Source: Symbiodinium natans (taxonomy: Eukaryota; Sar; Dinophyceae; Suessiales; Symbiodiniaceae). From it: a stretch of 64,000 bases of DNA. The DNA lies in contig CAJNDS010002234.1 of assembly GCA_905221605.1 (NCBI GenBank), positions 396,849 to 460,848 on the forward strand. The letters run 5' to 3'. Shown here one piece after another: positions 52,906-63,890 of this stretch (positions are counted from its first letter, which is position 1; each line of letters opens with the position of its first letter). The notes beneath the pieces were generated by a model that worked only from the letters and a program-made list of their open reading frames with translations, was not told where the DNA came from and did no database searches. The position numbers and the translations under genes are program-made.

Positions 52906-55676
52906 GTGATCTGTGGGGCCGGTATCGTGGGCTGTTCCACAGCTTACTATCTCCGGAGGCCGGGTTCGGCGTGCCGGGGTGATCAAACGGTTGCCCTAAG
53001 GCTCTTTTGGGTGTAAGGGTTTAGAGCTGAGAGGTGAAGGGGGAGGAGCTCAGAGCTGAATGATATGTAGGGGATGTAGGGGGGGGTAGGGTGCAGGGGA
53101 TGAGGGGATTTTGGTTGGATGACTCAAAAACATCTTTGCTGATGGCAGCAGCCATTCCCGCATTGAGCATCAACTATCTGCAACCACCAACTCTGCCCTC
53201 AGGCTCTACGCAACATGGGCCCCCAACATTAACTTAAATCCTATACATATCCGCAACGCCCGAAACCCAGAGGCTTGGAGAGGCGCGCCAACGTCAAGTC
53301 CGCACCATCTTGGTGGATCGGCAAGGTGCCCAAGACCTGCCAAACTCTCTGGATTGCTGGGCTTTAGGGGCGCAGGCCTGTGGGGTAAGAAGTTGGGGTT
53401 TAGCTGGTGGGGAGGATAAATGCCCAAGGTTGCACGGCATTCGACAGTGGTGTCTTTTGATGTCTGTTGCATGAGCTGCACGGCAAGGGAAAGGAAATAT
53501 GCTCAACAAGCTCACACTGTCAACATCTTCGTATATGACTATATAAAAACTTAGCCTGTATAGCACTCAAGCACCCCGGGCCCATGTCAGGTGTGGGGGA
53601 GGCGGCCACGGGCGTGGCGGCAGGCCATCTGTGTGATCCTTTGCACCCCGAATTTTTGCCAGCAAACATACCCTAAACCCTAAAGCCTAAAGCCTCAACC
53701 CGAATTCGGTGTCAGGTTTCCTTCCACGCGAGTTCCACGATGGCCCGGACGATGAGCTGCACGAGAAGGGCTTCCTCGAGATCCGCGCCCCGTCTGCGGG
53801 GCTTCTGAGACTGTTCTTTGTTACTATATTATGGTTACGTGCACTATCATTTTTAGTATACGCATATTGTCGTATGAGTATATATAAAGATGTGTATCAA
53901 AACACACATATATATACACACACATTTTTTTAAATTGTTTTTATTGTCATATTACTATATGCTTGTAAGGTTATATGCATGCTGAACTGAGAGCGGCGCG
54001 AGAAGAATCTCAGAACAAAGCGGGGGCCCCCCCTTTTTCTGAGCACAAACGGACGGATGCACCTGGTTTGCAGCGGTCCCAGGATGGACCTGAGCCTCGT
54101 TCAACGAGACCAGTAGCACTACTTTGCTGCCTTTGCGGTAGGACCAGTAGAGTGACCACACTCACACGTAAAAGTCAAAGCCTACACTCGGTCCTTTGAC
54201 AGAACTTTCTTGAGAGTCAAAAGTCTATACACACGGTAGTATTAGCATATTGTGTTGTGAGCATAGTACATATAAATAAATACATATGTGTGTATATATA
54301 TATACACTGACTGTCATCTTAGTATGTTATTCGTGTAAGGTTATACTAAAGCACTACACTGTTAATATGTATTGTTGTTCCCGATTGTTGTAACATGTCT
54401 GCCCCTGCATGTCTGCGTGGTTTGTCGATAGCAGTCACCAAAAGTACCGCCTAGTCACACTTGGCAAGCGCTCCATGCGTCTCCATACCTCCAGCTAAAC
54501 CCTAAGCGCCGAACCCCAAACCCTAAACCCTAAAAACCCTAAACCCTAAACCCTCCCAAGCTTCCCGAATTTTCCCAAAGCCGAGCCGGTCACTGCCGAG
54601 GTGGCTTGGCCTCGGAGCTGGAGCTCAAGTCCTACCAGTCACTGCCAGGCTGGCTGGTGAGGCGAGCCGCGTGGGAGTGTTGAGCTTTAGGGCCTTCACG
54701 GCTCTAGAGTGTTCAGCTTGAGGGCCTTCATGGTTCTTATAAGGGCATTTACGTCTGTGAGCCTTGAGGTCTTGCTAGCCGGGAATTTTTTTGAAGTTCC
54801 TCCCAAGAGATCCTACCCTGAAAACTACCCCCTTCGCCTTTTCATGCAAGACAACCTCCAGCCAGCAACTGGAGATTCCCCCCCCCCCCTCCGTGGCTCT
54901 CGACAGTCTCGACTCAAGTCTCTTAATCAAGCCAAGAATTTTGGGGAGCTTGGGAGGAGGGGGGGGGGAGGTGGTTGAAACAGTTACAGTGCATAGCAGT
55001 TGAAGTCCCAACACCCCGAAAAAAAAAACAAACCCTCAGCCCGATCATCTTTCTCAGGCCTGACTCCAGCGCCTCGCCACCGACTAGGGTAGCACCATGG
55101 CTTGACGGCGAGGCGCAGACCAGCTTCGAACTTGAGGGTTTGAGCCTTTTCTAAGGGTCTTCAGGGTCTTGAATTCGGGATTTGGGGCTTTAAGTTCAGG
55201 GTTTAGAGGGGTTTTAGATTCAGAGTTTGGAGTTTTGGATGTGCCCCCCAAAACCCTAACCCGCAAGCCTCGAACGAATAGCAGTGGCCCTGACCTCACG
55301 CTTCAAAAGTATGGCAGGTCAGCATAACGCGAGACATCGGGGAGGCGGCGCAAGTGGCGCCTCGGACATTGCCCAGAGTGGACACACTTTGCGACAGCTG
55401 TTGGACACGCAGAGCCCCTTTACAGTAAGCCCAAAAGAAGCCGTACTCAAAAGCTAGACTCTAGAATGTGTGATGATTGTGGACGTGACTGACCTCCTGG
55501 ACTTTTTTAAAGTTTTTCGGGTTTACACTGTACAGCCGTGGTCGTGGTGGTGTTGTACAGCACAGCCCTGAATTCTTTTGCTTGTCAACTTTGTTTTCTT
55601 TGGGGGTGGAGGGGGGGGGGGGGGGGCGGGGGGGGGGGCGGGGGGGGGGGGCGGGGGGGGGGGGCGGGGGGGGGGG

Positions 55677-55717
<41 letters not shown>

Positions 55718-56724
55718 CGGGGGGGCGGGGGGGGGGCGGGGGGGGGGCGGGGGGGGGGGCGGGGGGGGGGCGGGGCGGGGGGGGGGGGGGGGGGGGGGGG
55801 CGGGAGGGGGGGGGCGGGGTCCCCAGTTTCGGCTCCTAAAATCATCCGAAGCCCCTGGGCCTAACCGTTCTGAAGCTCATCTCCCCAGGACCCCGCAGAA
55901 CTCACCTCGGCCCTCTTCGCGGCCTCGGGCGCGGAGTTGCGGACGGGCTCCGTGCAAGGAGGGGCCGGCACACCCTCAACATCCCATCAGCCATACAGCC
56001 TAGACGGGGTATAGGGTGCTGGGATGCAGGGGCGGGGAGGGGGGGGGGATGTGATTTCTGCAAGATGTGCTGAGGTTTGGGTGCGCTTGTGTGGTGTTTT
56101 ATGTTCGGTTAGGAGTTGGGTTGGACCGGGTGCGGCACGGCTTGTTTGGGAGTTAGTATCGTGGTAAACGGTAAACCACGCCAGTTTTAGGCTTCAGTGC
56201 CTGTCTGAACTCCCTCAGCTCTCGGCGTCCCATTACGCCAGGGTTTTTTCCTTCAAGCTGCACTAGCTTTGACACCACAGCCGCGAAGATGAGTGATAGT
56301 ACGTACCCTTAGTATGAAAACACCCCTACAACGCCCCATGATGAGAATGCTGCATCCGGCAGGCATCGAGGACGTGAGCGACTGGGGCACCCAGCGACTG
56401 ACCGGTGACTCGAAAGCATACAGCGTATACATTGGCATACATTGTTCATGCATCCACGCGCGTTCTGTGGATGAGTTTGGCCTGAGGCGCACCTCAACTC
56501 CCTGGGCCCTACAATGTAGCAGTGATTGTCCGAGGCGTCCACATCGATGGCGAGGTCGTGCTGTGTGACGTCGCAGTGGTTGCCATGGGTCCTTGGTCCG
56601 TGCTGGCAGAGGCTGCGGTCGTGATGGGTTTAGAGTTTAGGGTGCCTCGGAGCTTGCTGTTGGCATCCACTCCAATGGACTGCCTATCATGGGACCTCCC
56701 AAGAAGGCCACCGGAACCTTGTAG
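52906..56724 (+). CDS. FAD-dependent oxidoreductase, D-amino-acid-oxidase fold
   Basis: Probable flavin oxidase/dehydrogenase acting on amino or imino acids; substrate unknown. Exon 52906-52958 reads VICGAGIVGCSTAYYLR, the Rossmann GxGxxG strand-turn-helix that binds FAD. Later exons: 53716-53795 (FLPREFHDGPDDELHEKGFL, membership less sure), 54581-54656 (RAGHCRGGLASELELKSYQS), 55058-about 55130 (SPPTRVAPWLDGEAQ), 55889-55958 (DPAELTSALFAASGAELRTG), and 56535-about 56611 (VHIDGEVVLCDVAVVAMGPW, then S). The last two join by a GA donor (CAAG|GAGGGG) to an AG|GC acceptor in phase 1, giving RTGSVQGVHIDGEVVL. Their order and the WLDGE and AMGPWS motifs match DAO-family proteins. A possible last exon (56651-56724, LAVGIHSNGLPIMGPPKK, TAG) is weak; the usual C-terminal FAD-contact region was not found, so the gene may be incomplete. 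Some middle exons are missing. Confidence 0.65.
55605..55820 (+). repeat. 216-base G-rich tract
   Basis: G runs separated by single C (GGGGGGGGGGC units), in the oxidoreductase intron before exon 55889. The polyGly and polyPro frames across it are artefacts. Confidence 0.95.
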
Positions 56725-56959
56725 GAAGCTACGGGAGTGAGGAAACCTCTGCCGGCTCTGCCGGCTCTCCGCCTCGCATCCAAGCTCCAAGAAGGGTTCT
56801 CGGCTCATCTCAGCTCGTGTAAAACAGCACGGTATGCTACTAGTACGTTCTTGGTGCTATGGCATCTTGTCGATGAGCCTAGCTTAGTCTAGAATACTCC
56901 CGGCAAGCTTTGCAGCTGAGCGCAAACTCCATCTTGCTCGGACTAGAGCCGAAATCCCA

Positions 56960-58444
56960 ATGGCGACTTGCGGACGTTTGCTGGTGGCTTTGCTCTTCTG
57001 CAGCCCTTGCTACAGCTTCCGCGCCTTTCAGACCGAAGAAGAGCTGAGATCAGCTGTGGTTGAATGGGATGCGGCCGTGGGTGAGTCCAGGGTACCGAAA
57101 GTGCTCGACATTTTTGGGCCCGCAAGCGAATGGGTCGTGTCAGAGATCACAAACATGAGCGGTGTGTTCGAGAATTTGGAGCACTTCAACGAAGACATCA
57201 GCGGATGGAACATGTCCTCTGTCACCGATATGAGCCGCATGTTTTGGGGCGCCAAGTCATTCAACCAGCCAGTTGGATCTTGGGACACGTCGTCCGTCAC
57301 GAATATGGGTGGCATGTTCAGCAGTGCCATGGCATTTAACCAGCCAATAGGCTCTTGGGACACTTCGTCCGTCACGAACATGGGGGCTATGTTCGCCGCC
57401 GCCTCTACATTTAATCAGCCGATCGGAGATTGGGACACCTCGTCTGTCACAAACACCAGTAACATGTTTGCCGATGCTGTGGTCTTCAACAAGCCAATTG
57501 GCTCTTGGGACATGTCCGCAGTCGTAGACATGCAATTGATGTTTTCGGCCGCCTTCGCTTTCAACCAGCCGATTGGAGCTTGGAATACATCGAGGGTTAC
57601 CAACATGAGTCTCATGTTTGCTGTTGCCAGCGCTTTCAACCAACCAATTGGAAGTTGGGACACATCAAGTGTTGAAGATATGAGGGCGATGTTTGCGCTT
57701 GCCCATGCTTTTAACAAGCCAATTGGCGCTTGGAACACTTCTTCCGTTAATGACATGTCGACGATGTTCTCTCTTGCCTATCGCTTTAATCAGCCCATCG
57801 GGAGTTGGGACACTTCGGCGGTTACAAACATGAACATGATGTTTTCAATGGCTCCTGCTTTCAATCAGCCGATCGGCCACTGGGACACGTCAGCTGTTAC
57901 CAACATGGGGGGGATGTTCGCTCAAGCCGAAGATTTCAACCAGCCACTTGGCTCCTGGGACATGTCAGCTGTTACCAACGTGACCATGATGTTCAGTCTA
58001 GCGTCTTCCTTCAATCAGCCGATTGGCACCTGGAATCTGTCAAAGGCAAAAGACGGCGAGGAGGCTGTGGTCAAAAGTCTTGCTGCTGCTTCAGATCTCT
58101 CACCGTGCACCAAATCGTCGATCCGCCGGGCATGGGGCAGTCGTCTCGCACGTCTTCCCTGGACCAATGCAGTGTGCAGCAGCTGCCCATGTCCGAGAGA
58201 CGAGGTTTGTGTGGCAGGCAAATGTGCTCCTGTGAACAGTGGTTTCATCGAGCTTGGCCCGGCCGAGTGGAGACACAACGCCTACGAGGTCATCGAAGCG
58301 ACTGGATTCCGCCAGTGTTCCCAGGCTTGTGCACAACAAGTTGGCTGCAAGGGCTTTCTATTGCTCGCCAACGCGAGCTGCGTCCTGCGATCGCACATGC
58401 AGCCAGACCAGCACCACCTGGCCACAGGCTCGATGAAAGCGTAA
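56960..58444 (+). CDS. Secreted DUF285 (BspA-like) repeat protein with PAN-like tail
   Basis: Likely extracellular binding or adhesion module. The open frame gives 494 residues without intron. Residues 1-20 ([20 protein letters not shown]) are a signal peptide. About residues 60-355 carry twelve 25-residue repeats of the form [20 protein letters not shown], the DUF285/BspA leucine-rich-like repeat known from Mycoplasma, Entamoeba, Trichomonas and many algae. Then follow a cysteine group ([17 protein letters not shown]) and a PAN/apple-like stretch ([22 protein letters not shown]). The frame stops at TAA 58442-58444, but ATGAAA|GCGTAA offers a GC donor at 58439 in phase 0, as used by its neighbours. 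The next exon (59193) also starts in phase 0, so this may be the 5' part of a 1,050-residue receptor. No membrane anchor lies in this part. Confidence 0.9.
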   Translation: MATCGRLLVALLFCSPCYSFRAFQTEEELRSAVVEWDAAVGESRVPKVLDIFGPASEWVVSEITNMSGVFENLEHFNEDISGWNMSSVTDMSRMFWGAKSFNQPVGSWDTSSVTNMGGMFSSAMAFNQPIGSWDTSSVTNMGAMFAAASTFNQPIGDWDTSSVTNTSNMFADAVVFNKPIGSWDMSAVVDMQLMFSAAFAFNQPIGAWNTSRVTNMSLMFAVASAFNQPIGSWDTSSVEDMRAMFALAHAFNKPIGAWNTSSVNDMSTMFSLAYRFNQPIGSWDTSAVTNMNMMFSMAPAFNQPIGHWDTSAVTNMGGMFAQAEDFNQPLGSWDMSAVTNVTMMFSLASSFNQPIGTWNLSKAKDGEEAVVKSLAAASDLSPCTKSSIRRAWGSRLARLPWTNAVCSSCPCPRDEVCVAGKCAPVNSGFIELGPAEWRHNAYEVIEATGFRQCSQACAQQVGCKGFLLLANASCVLRSHMQPDQHHLATGSMKA

Positions 58445-58734
58445 AGATGTGTTAAGGTTTAAAAGGAAATATGTGATGCCCTGACCCCACAAAACGCGCG
58501 GCGGAACCAGACTTGTTTCATGTGCTCTCAGTGGCGCCGTGCGCCTTCTGCTACGCAAACGCCGCCTGAGACGTGTTTTTGTGGCCCTGCATGAGACGCT
58601 CTCGTTGTGGTGCGCCGTCGTTTTTATTGGCAGGCGCGGCGCTTTTCCCGTCTCTTAGCTTGCGACAGGGCGTTCCTGAGGCTGACAGTTCAACGGAAAC
58701 TTCACTCCCGCCTCTGTCCTGTGCGCGTTTTTCT

Positions 58735-59105
58735 TGGTCCGTGGTGGTGGTCCGGTGGTGGTTCAGGTGGTGGTCCGTGGTGGTGGTCCCGTGGTGGTGT
58801 TCCTGTGGTGGTGGTTCCGTGGTGGTGGTCCCGTGGTGGTGGTTTTCGTCGTGGTCCCGTGGTGGTGGTTTTCGTGGTGGTCCCGTGGTGGCGGTCCGTG
58901 GTGGTGGTCCCGTGGCGGTGGTTTCGGGGTGGTGGTCCCATGGAGGTGGTCCGTGGTGGTGGTCCGTGGCGGTGGTCCCGTAGTGGTGGTCCGTGGTGGT
59001 CGTCCGTGGTGGTGGTCCCGTGGCGGTGGTGCGTGGTGGTGCGTGGTGGGTCCGTGGTGGTGGTCCGTGGTGGTGGGCCGTGGTGGTGGTCCGTGATGGT
59101 GTCGT
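58735..59105 (+). repeat. GTGGTGGTCC minisatellite
   Basis: Irregular units of about 12-15 bases (GTGGTGGTCCCGTGGTGGTG). No stop in several frames on both strands, so it produces false Trp/Val-rich and His/Pro/Thr-rich proteins, including a 409-codon minus frame. Lies between the DUF285 exon and the cysteine-rich exons, probably in an intron. Confidence 0.95.
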
Positions 59106-59192
59106 CCGCCCGCCACCGACGTTTCGTTTATATTGCGTTATATTTACGTTATAGTTGACTGCTTTCTGCATTCGGGTTCGTGGGTCCTTCAG

Positions 59193-60469
59193 GTTTTGAG
59201 ATCGTTTCCCCGGTCCCGCGTGTGTGGTTCTCATGACGAACAGAACTGTCGTCGCTTCCGGGCCCTGGATGATCGTGCTCCCGCCTGCGTCCCGTGCGCT
59301 TGCCGGAGTGCTCATGGGTTTGAGCGCTCCGAAGCAGTCCAGGACCTGTTGTGCATGAACATGTAGCTCAGCAGAGCAGGGTTTTGTTGCTCTTCTGAGA
59401 TATACTACGTAGGCTGAAATCTGTGCAGCAGCTCTTTTCCCTTGCAAGGTGATGCCGAGGCGTTCATGAAGCACACCTGCATGACTTTCACGTGCCCTGT
59501 CGGCCACGATCTGTTGCCATCCTGGACGGCTCCCGTGAGCGATATGGTCTGCTGTTCTTGCTCCGCACCTGGACACTTCAAGGACACTGTGCTGTGCCTG
59601 GAATGTTCTGGAATGTTTGCAGGGGCGATTCGTGAGATTTGTTCTCCTCGTTTCTCCTTCCCTCCATTTTCGGAAGGTCGGAAGGTCGTTGAGTCCGTGC
59701 CAGAGAGTCATTGAGCTTCTCTCCCCAAGGTAGTGCACACAGCCCCAACTTCCCAAACCCCATGGCATCCCATATCCCATAGCCAGCCCCTCTCATCCCA
59801 TGCAGGACGCGTCACAGGCGCCGTCGCTGCAATGCCTGCCCTGTCCGGCAGGAACCAGTCCCTCACAGAACCAAAGCGCTTGCGACGCCTGCCCCTCTGG
59901 GCACTACGCGCGGCAGGCTTCCCCGACCTGCAGTCCCTGCGGGCCAGGAACAGTCCCCACAGCGGATCGGGACACCTGCCAGCCATGCCCAACTGGAATG
60001 TTTTCACCAGGCGATGTGGATGAGTGCCAGCAATGCCACTTGCCCTTCCTCCTCATCGAGGACGCTTGCGTGTGGTGGCATATGCCGCTCATCGCGATCG
60101 GAATTGTGGCGTTCTTGCTCCTGGCGCGTTTTTCTCTTCAACGGCTTCTGCAGCGCCGCCTCCGCAAGCGAGACAGGCTGAAGGCCGAGGTTGAGTCTCG
60201 ATATGACATGCTGTACCGCGAGCTGTGGGATGAGACAAAGGACACTGCGAGCAGGCACACCGCAGGCCTAAAGGAGCTCGGCGTGACGCATGAGGAAGTC
60301 ACCGGAAGAGTCGCCCAGATGAGGGCGCAGCAGAGCTCAAGTGCCGGCGTGAGCATGCGATACTTGCTGTCTTCGGAGTTCGAACATCTGGCGCGGAGCC
60401 GGACCTCGATATTGGACCCATCCTTTGAAGAGATGAAGACGCCCTTCTGGCCCCTCGGCAGTCGTTGTG

Positions 60470-60503
<34 letters not shown>

Positions 60504-62159
60504 CGGGGTGTATACTCTTGTCAATGCTGTGTCTGGACACACTGGTAAGGCGTCCTCTGTGCTGAGGCTTGGTGACAATCCCATTGGGGCCGAGGTGCCC
60601 TGTCCTCGTGACGGACGGCCTGGCTGCGCGCTGGTAGATTGGATTCCCCGTTCGGATCGCAGGGAGCAGACCCACTTCATGTCCTGGGTCTGGCGGTACC
60701 GCCTGAGCCAAATTCACAGCGCGCTGCAGGTCTGGGCTCGGAGCACCTCCGTTGTGCCTCAAGAGGTGACGCATTGCTTCCAAAAACCCTTGATCCCCAG
60801 CTGGGCCCCCATGACTGCTGCATTCCTGAGCCAAATTAAACACATGGTCGGGAGGACCCTAAACGGCCGTATAGAGGGTCCCTGTATTTGTCAGGGTTGC
60901 CCCCAGGTATTCTTCTTCATGTGCTTCTTCGTGAACAACCAATTTAGGGTGCTGGTGGACCAGTCCCAGTCGGGCAGCCACAATCTCGGTCATGTCTTCC
61001 GCACGAACCTCTTGCGCTGCGGGCAGATGGTGGCTGTCCTGGACACTTGGAAGGACCGCCAGAGATGGCTAAGGCGAAGCTGAGTAGGTTTATATATCAC
61101 AATAACATATTTAATGCATTAATGGAAAATTTAATGCGTTTATAATCTAACATAAGTCATATATGAATAACCCGTATATGAATATGAGTATATGAAGAAG
61201 TGAAGCATATTCATGCATGAAGATTTTTACATATTATGAAGATATATATATATATATATGTATAGATATAGATATTCATGAACTCATATACCATAGTACT
61301 AGTAACCTAGTTATATTACAATAATCTTATGATGAGAATCATGATAGAGATAGATAATAAATATGATCGTGAAGCCCATTTAGGAGCCTCTCTACCTTCG
61401 CCGGGTCTGGACAATCTACGAACAGTTCGTGGCCTCAGAGATGGAGGTTCCGACAACCTTCCTGATGCCTGAGGCCTCCACTGTCTCGTTGCTGGGCCCA
61501 AGCAGTCTTGAAGGTTTAGGGGCAGGGTTCGGGATTTGGTTGCTGTGTTGTATCTGTGTTGTATCTGTGTTGTATCTCCATGCAATGTTCTCAACCACAG
61601 CAGCCATGGAAACTGCGCTACATCCCAGGCTTCGCGAGGAGATTGAGGTCGGGAAGGATGGCATCAACCGAATCACCGAGGCGGTCAGTCGTGTGGATTC
61701 GGCACCTCTCCTGACACAGCTAAGCTAGTTGGGCTCTTGCATGTTGTGCTAGGGGCTGCGTGGTAGGACAAGGGCAATGGACACCACCCTCGCTAAATCC
61801 GCTAGATGTACTGATGTACTGGAGCAACTGACATCAACCGACAATGGCCCATGGTAACCAGGAGAAGGCTGAGGCGACGAAGCCGGAGGACGAGTCCAAC
61901 GTGAAGCAAGACATACAACGGAATGTGGGCTTCAGTCATGTCGCTCGCTTTGGAGGGGGGAACGTTCTTTGTTTACCTTTAAAGGGGCCGTCATTGCTTG
62001 CGGATGACTTTCGGGTTGCACGTCGAAATTTTGCAGCGCCCCGAGGTTGACAGGCACGTTACGGAGGCCATGGTGCGGTGGATTGGAGGTGTGATGCAGA
62101 CCCAGTTCCAAGAGCTCATCAACGAAGCCCGCGACCAGCGCAATGTCACCACTTTCTGA
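59193..62159 (+). CDS. Cys-rich single-pass receptor-like protein, dinoflagellate type
   Basis: Nine exons: 59193-59352, 59449-59618, 59806-60449, 60567-60765, 60907-61053, 61384-61490, 61629-61701, 61862-61939, 62046-62159. The total length is a multiple of three and ends in TGA. Donors: GC, GC, GC, GT, GA, GC, GC, GT; all acceptors AG|G. The outer part has TNFR/ephrin-receptor-like cysteine repeats (CLECSGMF, LQCLPCPAGTSPSQNQ, CPSGHYA, CGPGTVPTADRDTCQPC). A membrane helix follows (PLIAIGIVAFLLLARF), then a basic stop-transfer stretch. The inner part begins YDMLYRELWDETK and carries HFMSWVWRYRLSQIHSAL, VFFFMCFFVNNQF, VAVLDTWKEPLYLRRVWTIY and VTEAMVRWIGGVM. This inner module recurs in dinoflagellate membrane proteins and resembles the algal 'SH.W ... 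NQ ... LD...P..RIW..YE' domain, of unknown function. It lacks its own start codon and signal peptide; the DUF285 exon upstream would supply both. The first two exons are less certain. Confidence 0.8.
60471..60503 (+). repeat. Poly-G tract inside a 117-base intron
   Basis: About 32 G within intron 60450-60566. Because the intron is a multiple of three and has no stop, reading through it adds a Gly run; homology places the junction at TTCTG|GC and GAG|GCTTGG. Confidence 0.9.
61090..61360. repeat. AT-rich tract in intron 61054-61383
   Basis: TATATGAATA-type sequence with (AT)n near 61240-61262. Contrasts with the GC-rich exons. Confidence 0.8.
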
Positions 62160-62478
62160 CATCGGCCAGGCACGAGTTTTGTATCTGCCGTAGGCTGCCA
62201 ACGAGCGACTCCGTGCATGATGTACAGGCTGTACAGGTGATTGTATACACAATCTGTTCTCGATTTGTCGTTCGTGTGTTTGTACGCCGCCCTCAGAAGT
62301 AGGAGAGGATATTTGTCCTGATGAATTGTCTCAGTGACATGCCAGGCTGAGCGCTTGTGGAAGACCTGCCTCGCTTTGCCCGCGTTGTTTATCTCTTGCT
62401 AGGGCCTAGGGGGGAAAGGTTAGAGCAGCTTGTCGTAATTTAGCCTCGGTCAGCTCAGCTCTTTGTCCCGGTTTGCAG

Positions 62479-62520
62479 GGTGGTCTTCAGAACCTCTGCT
62501 TTGATCTCCGCCTCTGCTTG
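62479..62520 (+). CDS. Microexon with canonical GTAAGT donor
   Basis: After GGTTTGCAG, 14 codons in phase 0 read GGLQNLCFDLRLCL and end TTG|GTAAGTGC. An alternative phase gives VVFRTSALISASA. Unassigned. Confidence 0.4.
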
Positions 62521-62737
62521 GTAAGTGCTCGACTACGAAAACTCAGCCGGGCACCTCCCGCCTCGTAGATGCTGCTCAGCATGGTGCCCCTAAAGGCCCT
62601 CCACGGCTGCCTTGCTCCTCCCCACTCCTACCCCCATCGTACCCAGCTTTGAAGTCTTAGGAGTCTAGGGCTTGGGGCCATTTGGCTCTCCTAAGGTTGA
62701 GTAGGTAGGGATGGCCCCAGGAAGAGGAGGATTCAGA

Positions 62738-62996
62738 TCCGGAGCATGACTAGTCTATTCAGAACCTTGGCGCAGTACCACCGGAAGTATACTTCAAAGA
62801 TACCGCGACTGCTTGGTCCAGGATTGGTTCGAAGGCTTCCGCGTGCCACTCTCTGGCACGCTGGGCTCCATGGCATTCTACGAGACCAGACTTATTTGGA
62901 TCCACGTGCACATGCCAGGGCTTTTGCTCTTGGGGCTTTGGGAAGTGACTCCTTCGGGTGCCACTTCTTCCGTCGTGCTTGATGTGTGAAGAGTGT
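62738..62996 (+). CDS. Open segment, one or two exons, unrecognised
   Basis: One frame reads EPWRSTTGSILQRYRDCLVQ, DWFEGFRVPLSGTLGSMAFY, ETRLIWIHVHMPGLLLLGLW and stops at TGA near 62994. Another overlapping frame (AVPPEVYFKDTATAWSRI) is also open, so an intron may switch between them. A 140-codon minus frame (62759-63181) overlaps and cannot be fully excluded. Confidence 0.35.
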
Positions 62997-63348
62997 CCAC
63001 CTCCGAGCCTCAACCCATCACACGCGCACACGCCTACGGTCGAGCCGGCAGCAGCAACCCGTCCCTTACAACCCAAGTCGGTGATAAACCCTGAGTATAT
63101 GCGCCCTATAAGCCTTGCACAGCCCCCAAATTTATCAATGCCCAACGCCGAGCCAAGGACAAGCGCGCCGCCAGGGTTCACAGCGCCACCATCATGTCGC
63201 AGGCACCTATTTGAAGGTGCTTGAGTACGTATAGTAGGCTGTAGTTTTCGGGCTCAGTGGTTTAGTGTGTATACTTAGTACTCCACAGAAAGTCATAGCC
63301 CAGCAACTGATAGTTGCCTTGGATTCATCACGCCATTCTGTGATGCAG

Positions 63349-63438
63349 GATGAAGAAGGACGCGACCTGGGTGTCACCGTTCGAGCGGATGGAAAGGCTC
63401 GATTTTCAGGACTAATTAACTACTACTCGGGCTTGTAG
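63349..63438 (+). CDS. Possible terminal exon, unrecognised
   Basis: After GTGATGCAG, in phase 0, reads DEEGRDLGVTVRADGKARFS then GLINYYSGL and TAG (63436-63438). Compact and plausible; family unknown. Confidence 0.4.
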   Translation, partial: DEEGRDLGVTVRADGKARFSGLINYYSGL

Positions 63439-63769
63439 GATAGAACTTTGGGCGTACGGGCTGTAGACGGCTTATGGGGCTCTGCAGGAGCTCATTCCAG
63501 GAGATTGCTTTGAAGCTAAGTGTATCAAGCTAAGTGCCTGAGAATCTGAAATGTTCCTACGTAGTTTTTCCATTCTAACAGGTAGTGAAGAAAAACCTCG
63601 CGGGCTGCACTTTGTTTAGCTCGCGCGGCCGCGCGGGCGGATTGGAGCGTACGAAGAAGAAAATGAAGCTCCCGGGAGAGCAATGAGAGCAAGAGCAGCA
63701 ACGGAAGGAACAAATCAGAACGATGCAGTGTGGTCATGGATAGTATGAGCCTCAGATGTGTAGTTCTAG

Positions 63770-63890
63770 TGCGAGGTCTTGGTCATCTGGGCCTTGCTGC
63801 CTTAAGCCGCCACGTCCTGGACGAGCGCAAGATCCTTTTGCCATTCCGAAAGCTCTGCCCAAAAGCCCCAGCAGAGTCATCCTGCTGCAG
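63770..63890 (+). CDS. Exon with canonical GTGAGC donor
   Basis: After TTCTAG, in phase 1, reads RGLGHLGLAALSRHVLDERK then ILLPFRKLCPKAPAESSCC and ends TGCAG|GTGAGC. The following sequence (63891-63957: VSILGVQGGHKAGQKMAGKP) is open in another frame and may be an exon too. Runs toward the window edge. Confidence 0.45.

Noticed and set aside
58551-59780. 409-codon minus-strand frame
   Set aside because: Half of it is the GTGGTGGTCC minisatellite read as His/Pro/Thr, and the rest is the antisense of the cysteine-rich exons.
62759-63181. 140-codon minus-strand ORF
   Set aside because: No recognisable motif, opposite to every supported exon, and overlapping a better + frame; kept only as an alternative.
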